This document shows positions 54,302-64,000 of a DNA stretch of 64,000 nucleotides, piece after piece. Position 1 is the first letter of the stretch. Every line of letters begins with the position of its first letter. Origin of the DNA: CALFML01 sp044222245 (GTDB taxonomy: Bacteria > Myxococcota_A > Polyangia > Palsa-1104 > JAEUJZ01). The translations under genes were made by a program, and so were the position numbers. Location: positions 1 through 64,000 of the forward strand of contig JBGANQ010000050.1 of the NCBI GenBank assembly GCA_044222245.1, given 5' to 3'. Below the pieces are notes generated by a model. It was given only the letters and a program-made list of their open reading frames with translations. It had not been told where the DNA came from and did not search any database.

Positions 54302-56848
54302 CTACTCAGCGAGCCGCGCGCACGACTCGCCGGGTCCCTGCCCCAGGCCGAGCCCAGGCTCCTGCGAACTCAGAAGTGAGTCCAAGCTCGGCGGGGAGTC
54401 AGACTCCGGCGGGGAATCAGCCTCAGCCTCCGGCGGCGAGTCCGGCTCGGGCGGCGCCTGCTCGCTGACCTGCCGGGCTTGATCGAGCTGCAGCGGCTCC
54501 CGAGCCTGCACGGGCGGCGCTGCGGACGGGGGTGCAAGCGCTGCCTGCAGCTCGCGCCCGGCGGCGCGCGAGTCCGGGGTCGGCGCCGCGACCTGCGCGA
54601 GCTCCACCAGGGGCCGCGCCGACGAGCCGAGCAGCGGCGCCGGCGACCGCGGGACCGCCGCGCCCGACGATACTGCCCGCGGACGCACCAGGCGCAGCCC
54701 GAGCAGTGCCGCCACCAAGAGCCCGAGCACGAGCGAGCTGGCGCCGAGCGCCCGCCACAGCGACCAGCGCAGGCGCGGCAGCGCCAGCTGGAGCGGACTG
54801 CCAAGCTCGGGGGGCAGCGTGCCGGCCAGGGTCAGCAGCGCCGGCATCTGCAGGGCGGGCCGGGGCGCTGGTGCCGCCATCACAGGCGCTTGGGACGGCG
54901 CCGACGGCACGGGCGGCGGCGACTGTTTTGCCGAGGTTGCGGCTCGTCGCGCGGGCTCGGCGAATGCGGCGGCCGGCGGGCGCGGCGGGCGCGCTCGACC
55001 GGCGGCCTGGCTCGGGGTCGCCGGAGAGCGAGGAGCGGGAAGCGGCGCCGGGGCCGCGCTGCCTGCAGTCGCGGGTGCCGATGGGGCCGCGCTGACCGCC
55101 AGACCGGCAGCCTTGGCCAACCCGACTGGGAGCGCTGCTTGTTGCTGCAGCTCGGCGCGCAGGGTAGCGAACACGCTGCCGCTGGCGCCTGGGGGCTGCG
55201 TCGGCTCCCCAGTGGGAACCAGGGTCGCGGTGAGCTGACACTCCCGGGCGAGCGCGGGCTCGGGTGAGCAGCGCCGGTCGTCCTGCACGGGCGCGCTTAG
55301 CGCATCGAGCATGGGCCGCGGCACTGGTAGCGGCGTGCGATCGAAGGCGTCGTCCAGGTCCTTGGCGCTGCGCCCGCCGAGCCGATACGGCGCCGTGGGC
55401 ACGTCCTGGGCGGCGTGGACCAGAGCCTGCGCATCGCGCAGGTTGACCATGCCGCTGAGCTCGAGCAGCTGCTCGGCGGTGTAGTGAGCGGTGACCAGCA
55501 GATCGGGGTGCGGCGCGCTCTGCTCGCGCCGCGGCGAGGCCGCGCTGACCGCGGGGCTCGCGGTGGGGACGCGCAGGACGCGCTCGCGATCCGGCTCGAC
55601 AAACTCGGGCACGCTGCGCTGGGCGGGGCTCGGGGCGTGAAGGAGCGCCAGCCGCGGCCGCGTCAGTCCCGGCAGGTAGGGCTCGACCTCGGTCGGATCG
55701 CCATCCCCCTCCCACATCGGCTCGGCAGCGGCGCTGGCCACAGCAGCGATCGGTGCGGTCGATCCGGTCGGAACAGGTGGCCGCGAAGGCGGACCACAGT
55801 CCACGGTCGCCGCCGCGCTGGCGCTGTCTCCGAGCTGCGGCAGGTTGCCCAGGCTGCGGATGAAATCCGCGACCCTGGGGAAGCGATCCTTGCGCTGCTT
55901 GGCGAGCGCAGTGTGGATGGCACTGTCGATGTGAGCAGGGAGCCCCGGGACCAGCGTGCGCAGGCGGACCGGTTCCTCGCTGCAGATCATCTGCCACAGC
56001 CCGATCGGATGGGAATTCCCAAACGGCAGACGACCCGAGAGCAGCTGATACGCAACCACCGCCAGCGACCACTGATCGGAGCGCGCGTCCACGCCGCTGC
56101 TATCCATGCAGGTCGCCTCGGGCGACAGGTAGGCCAGGGTGCCGATGATGATGCCGCTGGTGAGCTGGGCCGGCGCGCCGCCGGGGTCGGTGGGACGATC
56201 CTCACCCGCGGGCGGCTCGCTTAGCAGCTTGGCCAAGCCAAAGTCGAGCACCTTGATCTGTTCCCGCTCACCGGGCTCGCCATCCCGCCCGTCCAGTCGT
56301 CCGCGCGTGCCCAAAAAGATGTTCTCTGGCTTGACGTCACGGTGGACGATTCCCATGTCGTGCGCGTACTGCAGCGCCGCCCCGACCGCGCGGATGATCT
56401 CCAGCGCCCGCGGCAGCGGCAGCCGTCCCTGGCGGGAGAGCAGCTGGTGCAGGTCCTGCCCCTCCAGGAGCTCCATCACCAGGAACTTGGTTCCGTCCTC
56501 ATCTTCATTGAAGTCCCGGACCTCGACAATGTTGGGGTGAAACAGCCGGGCGATCACCCGCGCCTCGTTGTCAAACCGGCGGTGCGCCTTCAGTCCGAAC
56601 ACCGCCCCGGGGAAGACCAGCTTGACCGCGCACGGCTGCTGCAGCTGCAGGTCGACCGCGCGGTAGACCTCCCCCATCGCGCCCATGCCGAGCAGCGACT
56701 CCAGCCGGTAGCGCCCGCGCAGCACCCGGCCAAGGCGCGGCCGAGCAGCTGGATGGTACAAGGGCCGCCGCGCTGCCATATCGACATCTGCCGCTCCGGG
56801 AAGCTCGGGAGTGGTCAGCGGCTGTTCAAGCTGATTGTTAATCTTCAT
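54302..56848 (-). CDS. Ser/Thr protein kinase with long disordered linker
   Basis: An 848-residue kinase: 'LGMGAMGEV', Lys76, 'HRDVKPENI' (169), 'DFG' (202), 'GTLAYLSPEA'. A 400-residue Ala/Pro/Ser-rich stretch follows the kinase domain, with a transmembrane helix near 720 ('SSLVLGLLVAALLGL') and an acidic/Ser/Pro repeat tail ('DSPPEAEADSPPESDSPPS'-like). It is likely membrane-anchored with an unstructured outer end. ATG 56848 is preferred to the TTG 24 bases upstream: AAGGA lies 10 bases before it. It shares the AT-rich divergent region with the FHA AAA+ gene at 57437, an attractive pair since FHA domains read phospho-threonine. Confidence 0.92.
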   Translation of the reverse strand: MKINNQLEQPLTTPELPGAADVDMAARRPLYHPAARPRLGRVLRGRYRLESLLGMGAMGEVYRAVDLQLQQPCAVKLVFPGAVFGLKAHRRFDNEARVIARLFHPNIVEVRDFNEDEDGTKFLVMELLEGQDLHQLLSRQGRLPLPRALEIIRAVGAALQYAHDMGIVHRDVKPENIFLGTRGRLDGRDGEPGEREQIKVLDFGLAKLLSEPPAGEDRPTDPGGAPAQLTSGIIIGTLAYLSPEATCMDSSGVDARSDQWSLAVVAYQLLSGRLPFGNSHPIGLWQMICSEEPVRLRTLVPGLPAHIDSAIHTALAKQRKDRFPRVADFIRSLGNLPQLGDSASAAATVDCGPPSRPPVPTGSTAPIAAVASAAAEPMWEGDGDPTEVEPYLPGLTRPRLALLHAPSPAQRSVPEFVEPDRERVLRVPTASPAVSAASPRREQSAPHPDLLVTAHYTAEQLLELSGMVNLRDAQALVHAAQDVPTAPYRLGGRSAKDLDDAFDRTPLPVPRPMLDALSAPVQDDRRCSPEPALARECQLTATLVPTGEPTQPPGASGSVFATLRAELQQQAALPVGLAKAAGLAVSAAPSAPATAGSAAPAPLPAPRSPATPSQAAGRARPPRPPAAAFAEPARRAATSAKQSPPPVPSAPSQAPVMAAPAPRPALQMPALLTLAGTLPPELGSPLQLALPRLRWSLWRALGASSLVLGLLVAALLGLRLVRPRAVSSGAAVPRSPAPLLGSSARPLVELAQVAAPTPDSRAAGRELQAALAPPSAAPPVQAREPLQLDQARQVSEQAPPEPDSPPEAEADSPPESDSPPSLDSLLSSQEPGLGLGQGPGESCARLAE

Positions 56849-57436
56849 TTGAGCTTGATCCTTATATCGCAATTTGTTACATCGATCGGCAGTGCTGCGA
56901 TTCAGGCAGACGCCTTTGACATTTCTCTGGCAAGGCCAGCAGAGACTTATCCGGCAGCCGCCCGACCGGGCGCTGCCCTGCAGAAATTACTTAGCATCCA
57001 GCGTGCCATTTAATTTCAGCGCCCTTGGCGGGAAGATTTCGACTTCCCTGTCGATAGCCGCGCAGCGCGCCGCCAAGGTCGCCTGTAGGCGAAGCTGAAC
57101 AAAGCCCGCCAGGCTACCGCTTGGCGACTACAGGGGCCCAGGCCGGCGCACTCCCCCGCGGCGGCCGGAAGATCCGAATCATTTGGCTTAGATGATGAAA
57201 ATTTCCGGGTGTTGATCGTCTTCCCGATTGTGAAGTTAAGCGCAATCAGGTCGGGGTCGGCGGCGCATCTGAAAAATAATTATTAAACTGACTTTGCGAT
57301 ATCAAGGCTTCTTCCGACGGGCTACTACGATTTATATTTTTAAACCGCAGTTCAAGTGTCACCGCAGAGATTTCATCGGCCATGTAGGACAAAAAACCAT
57401 ATTGACGATCAGGATTAGTAGAGCAGTAATATCCTT
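56849..57436. other. AT-rich divergent intergenic region
   Basis: About 590 bases, distinctly lower in GC than the rest of the window, between a kinase gene and the FHA AAA+ gene that diverge from here. No gene or RNA was recognised. The last 90 bases before 57437 contain TTGACG (57403-57408) and a TAATAT close to the ATG, a possible but badly spaced promoter. Such AT-rich patches in GC-rich genomes often mark promoters or nucleoid-protein sites. Confidence 0.5.
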
Positions 57437-59233
<1,797 letters not shown>

Positions 59234-59289
59234 TCTCTCGCCGCGGCCGGCATGCCGTAGCTGCCGACGCGGCGCGCCGCCCGAGCTAT

Positions 59290-59880
59290 TCAGCTGACCT
59301 TGCGCAGCATTCCCTGCGCCGAGCGGGACAGTCCCGGCAGCAGTCGCGCCGAGCTCGAGGAAGGGGAGCCGGGCTTGGCGAGCGCCGCCTGCACCGCCAG
59401 CCGCAGGGTCTCTGCATCTTCATATCGCCTGGCCACCTGGGGCTGCAGCGCCTTCTCGATCACGTTCCACAGCGCTCGCGGGACTCCGGATCGGAGGGTG
59501 GGAAGCAGCGCCCGCAGCCGTCGGTGGTCCTGAACCGCGATACTGGCAAACAGCGTCCCATCCGGTGCCGAGACTCGCAGCGTCAGCATCTCCAGCAGCA
59601 GAAGGCCGAGCGCGAACACATCACTGCTCGGGTGGATGTGATCGCAGTCCCCTGCTGCCTGCTCGGGCGACATGTAGCCGCGCGTTCCCACCGGCTCGCC
59701 AGTAAAGGAATGTTGCCGGCGACCAAGCCGCGCGACTCCAAAGTCGACGACCTTGACAATGAAGTCGCCCCCAGCCGCCGGAGCGAGCACGATGTTGTTT
59801 GGGTCAATGTCCCTTTCGCCAGTCGCCGCCGCCAGCTGCTGCCGTCTCGCGCACCACGGAATCGGCGCGGAACGGTTGTA
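59290..59880 (-). pseudogene. Ser/Thr kinase C-lobe remnant
   Basis: The minus strand carries only the second half of a kinase: 'VKVVDFGVARL', 'GTRGYMSPEQAAGD', 'PSSDVFALGLLLLEMLT' and the closing helices. The catalytic loop just before it reads 'GERDIDPNNIV', with Glu and Asp in place of the usual His and Lys, and the upstream open frame (to about 59960) has no N-lobe: no Gly loop, no Lys, no start with a ribosome site. It is a 5'-truncated relic of another kinase, tail to tail with the FHA AAA+ gene. Confidence 0.65.
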
Positions 59881-59980
59881 CGCAATGCGCCTACGGGCGA
59901 GCGGCTTTCTTTCAGGGTATGCTGACCATATCGCAGAGCTCTGTCTAAGGGAGCTTGTGAACTAACCTAAGGAGTCCCAG

Positions 59981-60724
59981 ATGACAACCATGCAACGCAT
60001 CTTGTTTAATAGCGGAGCATTCCTTCTTGCTGCGACCCTGGTCGACTGCAATGAGACGCCCGCCGCCAACCCGGACCTTGGCGGCAATGTCGACCTGGCG
60101 CCCGCCCCCGGCGCGCCGACCCTCACTGCGGTGACCCCGAACAACGCCCTTAACACCGGCGGCACCCCGATCGTGCTCACCGGCACCAACTTCCAGCTCG
60201 GTGCCACCGTCACCATCGCCGGCGTCCCGGCGACCAACGTGGTCGTGGTCTCCAGCACCCAGATTAACTGCGTCGTGCCCGCCAAGGCCGCGACCTGCGG
60301 TGCCCGCGCGGTGCAAGTGACCAATCCGAGCAGCAGCGCGATCACTCGCAATGATCTGTTCACGTACCGCTCGAGCACGTTCGGGTTCGCGCCCCTGCAG
60401 TCGCTGCCCATGGGGACCAACACCCGCCAGGTGATCGCCGCCGATGTAAACGGCGACACCAAGCTCGATCTGATCACCGCCAACAGCGGCTCGGCCAACG
60501 TCTCGGTCCGCCTGGGCAATGGGGATGGCACCTTCGGCGCTGCCAGTCAGGTGGTCATCGGCGTCGGCACGAGCCCCTACGCAGTGGCTGCAGCGGACGT
60601 AAACGGGAATTTAGCTGACGCCTACAGCTGCGTACAAGATCAGGGCCAGTCGCAGGCAGGCCGCAGCAGTAGGCGGCAGCCGAATTGGCGTGCAGTGATG
60701 AGCCGGATGGTTATACGATCGTAA
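59981..60724 (+). pseudogene. TIG/VCBS-repeat exported protein, 3'-truncated
   Basis: A frame of 247 codons with AAGGAG 8 bases before the ATG. It encodes a signal peptide ('LFNSGAFLLAATLVDC', possibly a lipoprotein though the Asp before Cys is unusual), an IPT/TIG domain ('PTLTAVTPNNALNTGGTPIVL') and the first FG-GAP/VCBS repeats ('VIAADVNGDTKLDLITAN', 'LGNGDGTFGAASQ'). The second repeat breaks off after 'AAADVNGN', where 'DGKLDL' is expected, and runs into 37 unrelated residues. Intact relatives carry many more repeats and are cell-surface integrin-like proteins. Probably cut off by a deletion near 60612. Confidence 0.62.
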
Positions 60725-60782
60725 GGTTTGCGCTGATGCGCGGCTCGGCTTCGCTTTGCACGTAGTCATATCGGAGGGGGAG

Positions 60783-62135
60783 ATGAAGGAGCTTTCCGTA
60801 GTGGTCCTGGGCGATGGGCGCTGGGCCAGGGCGCTGACCGTCCTTTTGACGAACAATCAGAATCGGCAGCGCGGCCACATCAAGCGCGTCATGCAGTACA
60901 CGCCGCCGCGCCCCCCAGGTGCGTCCCCCCAGCTGACCGACATCAACAAGCCAGCGGCTGCCGGAGCGCGCACCGCGGAGGCTGCGAGCGCCCCGGGCGG
61001 TCTCGGTGCGCCGGTCGCCATCAAGCGGTCCTCCCTGCGAGCTGACAGCGAAGACGCGACGATGATGACCATGACGCGGGACTCGCTCGCCAGCTTGACC
61101 GGTGCCCCGCCGACCAAGCTGGACCCGGCGGTTCACGCCGACAGCGAGGACGAGACCCTGATGGGTCTGCCTTCGGTGGCGCTGGCCGGCGCGGCCGCGG
61201 CCCCGCCCGACCGTCCGCCGCGGGCCGCGGTGCACGCAGGCAGCGAAGACGCCACCATGATGGGAATGACCGCCGCGGCCCTCTCCTCCGCGGTCGGCCT
61301 GGGCCCGGTACAGGCGATTGACCTGACCGAGCTGGGGACCGCCGATCTGCTGCTGCTGACCGTCCCGGCGGCCAGCGTGCGGGCGCTGCTGCGCAAGATC
61401 AAGGGCGCGCTGCGCTCGCATCAGATCATCATCCACTGCGTCGACGGGATCTGCCCCGGCGACCCGCGCATCGAGCAGCCCTCGATGCTGATCTCGGACG
61501 TGATCCGGCAGGAGACCCAGCTCACCCGCATCGGCGCCCTGGCCGGTCCGGTCCTTCCCGAAGACCTGGAGGAGTGGAACCCGGCGGCCGTGGTGTGCGG
61601 CAGCCCGTCCGAGACCGTGGTCGCCGCGGCGCGCCAGGTGCTCGGCTGCCCGACCCTGCGCATCTACGGCACCAGCGACCTGGTCGGCGTCGAAGTGGCG
61701 CGAGCGATGAGCAGCGTCATCGCCCTGGCGAGCGGCGTCTGCGATGTCCTGGAGTTCGGCGCCGCGACCCGCGCCACGCTGGTCTCGCGCAGCGCCGCCG
61801 AGAGCGCCCGCTTCGGCATGGCGCTGGGAGCGCACGAGCGCACCTTCCTCGGTCTGGCGGGCTTTGGCGGCTTCATGCTCGCCAGCGAGCGCCGCGGCTC
61901 GTGCGACTTCGAGCTCGGGCGGCTGATCGGCGCCAGCGTCCCACCCGACGAAGCCCAGCGGCGCATCGGCCGCCACTGCGAGAGCGTCGACATGGTCCGC
62001 GACGCCCACAGCCTGGCCGAGTCGCACGGGCTGCGTACCCCCATCCTGACCACCATCCACGGCCTGCTGTTCAGCAACCAGGAAGTGCCCAAGCTGATAA
62101 AGGGTCTCCTCGAGGATCCGACCTGGCTTGAGTAG
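60783..62135 (+). CDS. GpsA-like pseudoenzyme with repeated SED-Thr insert
   Basis: A 450-residue relative of NAD(P)-dependent glycerol-3-phosphate dehydrogenase. The Rossmann start ('VVLGDGRWARAL') and C-terminal domain ('ASGVCDVLEFGAATRATLVSR', 'HERTFLGLAGFG') are recognisable, but about 135 extra residues sit after the first helix. The insert carries three copies of 'SED(A/E)T(M/L)M' (89-95, 121-127, 154-160). Catalytic residues are gone: the 'KG' Lys is Asp221, the 'LKNV' Lys-Asn is Ser-Ser (310-311), and 'GDL' is 'GGF'. It is probably a sensor or scaffold rather than an enzyme. GGAGGGGG lies right before the ATG. Confidence 0.82.
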   Translation: MKELSVVVLGDGRWARALTVLLTNNQNRQRGHIKRVMQYTPPRPPGASPQLTDINKPAAAGARTAEAASAPGGLGAPVAIKRSSLRADSEDATMMTMTRDSLASLTGAPPTKLDPAVHADSEDETLMGLPSVALAGAAAAPPDRPPRAAVHAGSEDATMMGMTAAALSSAVGLGPVQAIDLTELGTADLLLLTVPAASVRALLRKIKGALRSHQIIIHCVDGICPGDPRIEQPSMLISDVIRQETQLTRIGALAGPVLPEDLEEWNPAAVVCGSPSETVVAAARQVLGCPTLRIYGTSDLVGVEVARAMSSVIALASGVCDVLEFGAATRATLVSRSAAESARFGMALGAHERTFLGLAGFGGFMLASERRGSCDFELGRLIGASVPPDEAQRRIGRHCESVDMVRDAHSLAESHGLRTPILTTIHGLLFSNQEVPKLIKGLLEDPTWLE

Positions 62136-62253
62136 GCGGTCGGCCGCGCCCCGCTGACCGCAAGCTCCGTCGGTACGGTCCGGCGACCTGCGGCTGCCCA
62201 GGCGCGCGCATTGAGTCTGGCTGCGCCGCCGGGTCTGCAGTAAGCTCCGCCGC

Positions 62254-64000
62254 ATGCGCACTGTCACGCCCTTCGTTTTCGCCATCGCTGCCTCCGCCGT
62301 CCTGTTGCCGCACGTCGCGGCGCAGCCGCCTGCGCCACCAGCTGGCACCGCGCCCGCCTTGGCCTATCCACCGGCACCGCGCGGCGCCGTGGTCGAGGAG
62401 CACCATGGCGTCAAGGTCGCCGATCCCTACCGCTGGCTCGAGGAGATGGACTCTCTGGCGACGCGCCGCTGGGTGACGGCCGAGAACGCCCTCACCGACT
62501 CTTACTTTGCCCGCATCCGCGGTCGCAGCGCGCTGCACGACCGGATTGCCGCGCTGTCGCGCTACGAGTCCTTCCGGCCGCCGCAGCAGCGCGGCTCCCG
62601 CTACTTCTGGGTCTACCGGGACGGCAAGAAGAACCAGCCAGTGGTCTACTCCGCCACCGCGCTCACCGCCGAGCCGCAGCTGCTGCTCGATCCCAACATC
62701 CTGTCCCCGGACGGCAAGCTCGCCTTTGCCGGACTTGCGATCAGCGAGGATGGCACGCGCATCGCCTACGGGCTCGCTCAGGGCGGCGGCGACTGGCAGA
62801 CCTGGCGCCTGCGCGATGTCGCCACCGGCAAGGATCTCCCCGAGGAGCTGCCCTACATCAAATACTATCAGCCGGTCTTTTCGCACGACGGCACAGGCGT
62901 CTACTACAGCCGCTTCCCCGCCCCGCCCGCGGGCAAGGAGCTTGTAGAGACCGACCACGACTGCAAGGTGTATTTTCACCGCATCGGCACCGCCACCGCC
63001 AGCGACAAGGTCATCTACGAGCGGCCGACGCAGCCCTCCTGGCAGTTCGAGCTCGCCGGGACCCGCGATGGGCGCTACCTGGTGGTGAGCATCGGCGACG
63101 GCCAGGTCGGCGACCGCGGGCAGGAGCAGATCGCCTATCTAGATCTCAGCCGGCCGGGCGCCGGCGTGACAACGCTCATCGGCACCTACGAAGCGGAGTA
63201 TGTCTTCCTTGGTAACGACGGTCCGCGGCTGTACTTCCAGACGACCGCGGGCGCTCCCAAAAAGCGAATCATCGCCATCGACACCCGCAACCCGGCGCGC
63301 GACAAGTGGCAGGAGGTAATCCCCCAGGGACCGCGCGCCCTCGACGGCGCCGCCCTCACCGGGGGCCAGCTCTTTGTCACCACCCTGGAAGACGCGCACA
63401 CCGCGGTCGCCGCCTACGATCTGCAGGGCAAGAAAGTCCGCGACGTGCAGCTGCCGGGTCTGGGCAGCGCCTTCGGCTTCCGCGGGGGTCCTGCGGCGCG
63501 ACAGACCTTCTACGCCTTCACAAGCTTCAAGGACGCTGGCGCGATCTACCGCTACGACATACCGACCGGCCAGAGCGAGCCCTGGAAGACCCCGGTGGTG
63601 CCCTTCGATGCCGCGGCGCTGGAGACGACGCAGGTGTTCTTCCCAAGCAAGGACGGAACCAAGGTCCCGATGTTCCTCACCGCCAAGAAAGGACTGGCGC
63701 ACGATGGGATGCGCCCGACGCTGCTCACCGCTTACGGGTTTGGCGGGGTGTCGCTGACCCCGGCCTTCAACCCGACGATGATCGCCTGGATCGAGCGCGG
63801 CGGCATCTATGGCGTCGTCAACGTCCGCGGCGGCGGCGAGTACGGCGAGGCCTGGCACACCGCGGCCATGCGCACCCACCGCCAGGTGGGCCTGGACGAC
63901 TTCATCGCCGCTGGCGATTGGCTCATCGCCAACCACTACACCGCGCCGCGCCACCTGGGCATCTTCGGCAGCTCGGGCGGCGGCATGCTGGTGGGGGCGG
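62254..64000 (+). CDS. Prolyl oligopeptidase family serine peptidase (S9A), partial
   Basis: An exported peptidase running off the right edge; 582 codons are visible. A signal peptide ('FVFAIAASAVLLPHVAAQ') precedes the beta-propeller ('VADPYRWLEEMDS', 'ISEDGTRIAYGLAQGGGDW', 'KYYQPVFSHDGTGVYYSRFP') and the catalytic alpha/beta domain ('TLLTAYGFGGVSLTP', 'RGGGEYGEAWH', 'GIFGSSGGGMLVG'), with nucleophile Ser574. Asp and His of the triad lie beyond the window. It cleaves short proline-containing peptides, here probably in the periplasm or outside, consistent with a predatory or scavenging life. There is no clear ribosome site. Confidence 0.93.
   Translation, partial: MRTVTPFVFAIAASAVLLPHVAAQPPAPPAGTAPALAYPPAPRGAVVEEHHGVKVADPYRWLEEMDSLATRRWVTAENALTDSYFARIRGRSALHDRIAALSRYESFRPPQQRGSRYFWVYRDGKKNQPVVYSATALTAEPQLLLDPNILSPDGKLAFAGLAISEDGTRIAYGLAQGGGDWQTWRLRDVATGKDLPEELPYIKYYQPVFSHDGTGVYYSRFPAPPAGKELVETDHDCKVYFHRIGTATASDKVIYERPTQPSWQFELAGTRDGRYLVVSIGDGQVGDRGQEQIAYLDLSRPGAGVTTLIGTYEAEYVFLGNDGPRLYFQTTAGAPKKRIIAIDTRNPARDKWQEVIPQGPRALDGAALTGGQLFVTTLEDAHTAVAAYDLQGKKVRDVQLPGLGSAFGFRGGPAARQTFYAFTSFKDAGAIYRYDIPTGQSEPWKTPVVPFDAAALETTQVFFPSKDGTKVPMFLTAKKGLAHDGMRPTLLTAYGFGGVSLTPAFNPTMIAWIERGGIYGVVNVRGGGEYGEAWHTAAMRTHRQVGLDDFIAAGDWLIANHYTAPRHLGIFGSSGGGMLVGA

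Overview
The window is GC-rich, densely coded DNA that looks like a predatory/social deltaproteobacterial-type genome, most likely Myxococcota. The pointers are four eukaryotic-type Ser/Thr kinases plus a kinase remnant, two FHA-domain AAA+ enhancer-binding proteins, a very long HAMP-array hybrid histidine kinase, a secreted DUF11 protein with a MYXO-CTERM-like tail, an OmpA protein with calcium-binding type-3 repeats, ADYC-type secreted fragments and a lipoxygenase. No rRNA, tRNA, CRISPR array, IS transposase or phage gene was seen.

Layout: 0.15-9.8 kb is mostly plus-strand metabolism and stress (SPFH/band-7 protein with a secreted partner, pirin, FMN 2-hydroxyacid oxidase, methyltransferase, DUF1348, a PNPOx-flavodoxin-reductase-like fusion with a 2Fe-2S domain). 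9.8-16.5 kb holds two divergent soluble ABC-ATPase paralogues sharing an unusual N-terminal region; one carries a second degenerate ABC domain and a C-terminal dual-specificity phosphatase and is followed by a roadblock-like gene. 16.7-20.2 kb is a three-gene run (membrane-anchored alpha/beta hydrolase, catalase-like haem protein, lipoxygenase) that reads as an oxylipin cassette. 20.4-30.5 kb is a signalling block: hybrid histidine kinase, HAMP-array hybrid kinase (broken in the array), CheR and CheB. 30.7-37.1 kb links an FHA sigma-54 activator to a perfect -24/-12 promoter in front of a MYXO-CTERM-like surface protein, followed by the OmpA protein. 37.1-44 kb has two kinases, the first lying between two complementary halves of an ADYC gene. 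44.2-52.6 kb is a mixed housekeeping/hypothetical stretch (7-TM protein, DUF2277, GST, rdgB, rph, SprT-like, MoaD-MoaE fusion). 52.6-59.9 kb returns to kinases and a second FHA AAA+ protein with an altered GAFTGA loop. 60-64 kb has a truncated TIG/VCBS protein, a GpsA-like pseudoenzyme carrying a repeated Ser/Thr-acidic insert, and the start of a prolyl oligopeptidase.

A recurring oddity is the number of broken genes (HAMP kinase, ADYC, PAS fragment, kinase C-lobe, VCBS protein). They all belong to signalling or surface families and lie between intact neighbours, which suggests active gene turnover in these families; one of them (HAMP) may instead be an assembly fault. The strongest candidates for something undescribed are the ABC-phosphatase fusion pair, the hydrolase/catalase-like/lipoxygenase operon, and the GpsA pseudoenzyme with a likely phospho-acceptor insert sitting in a kinase/FHA-rich neighbourhood.
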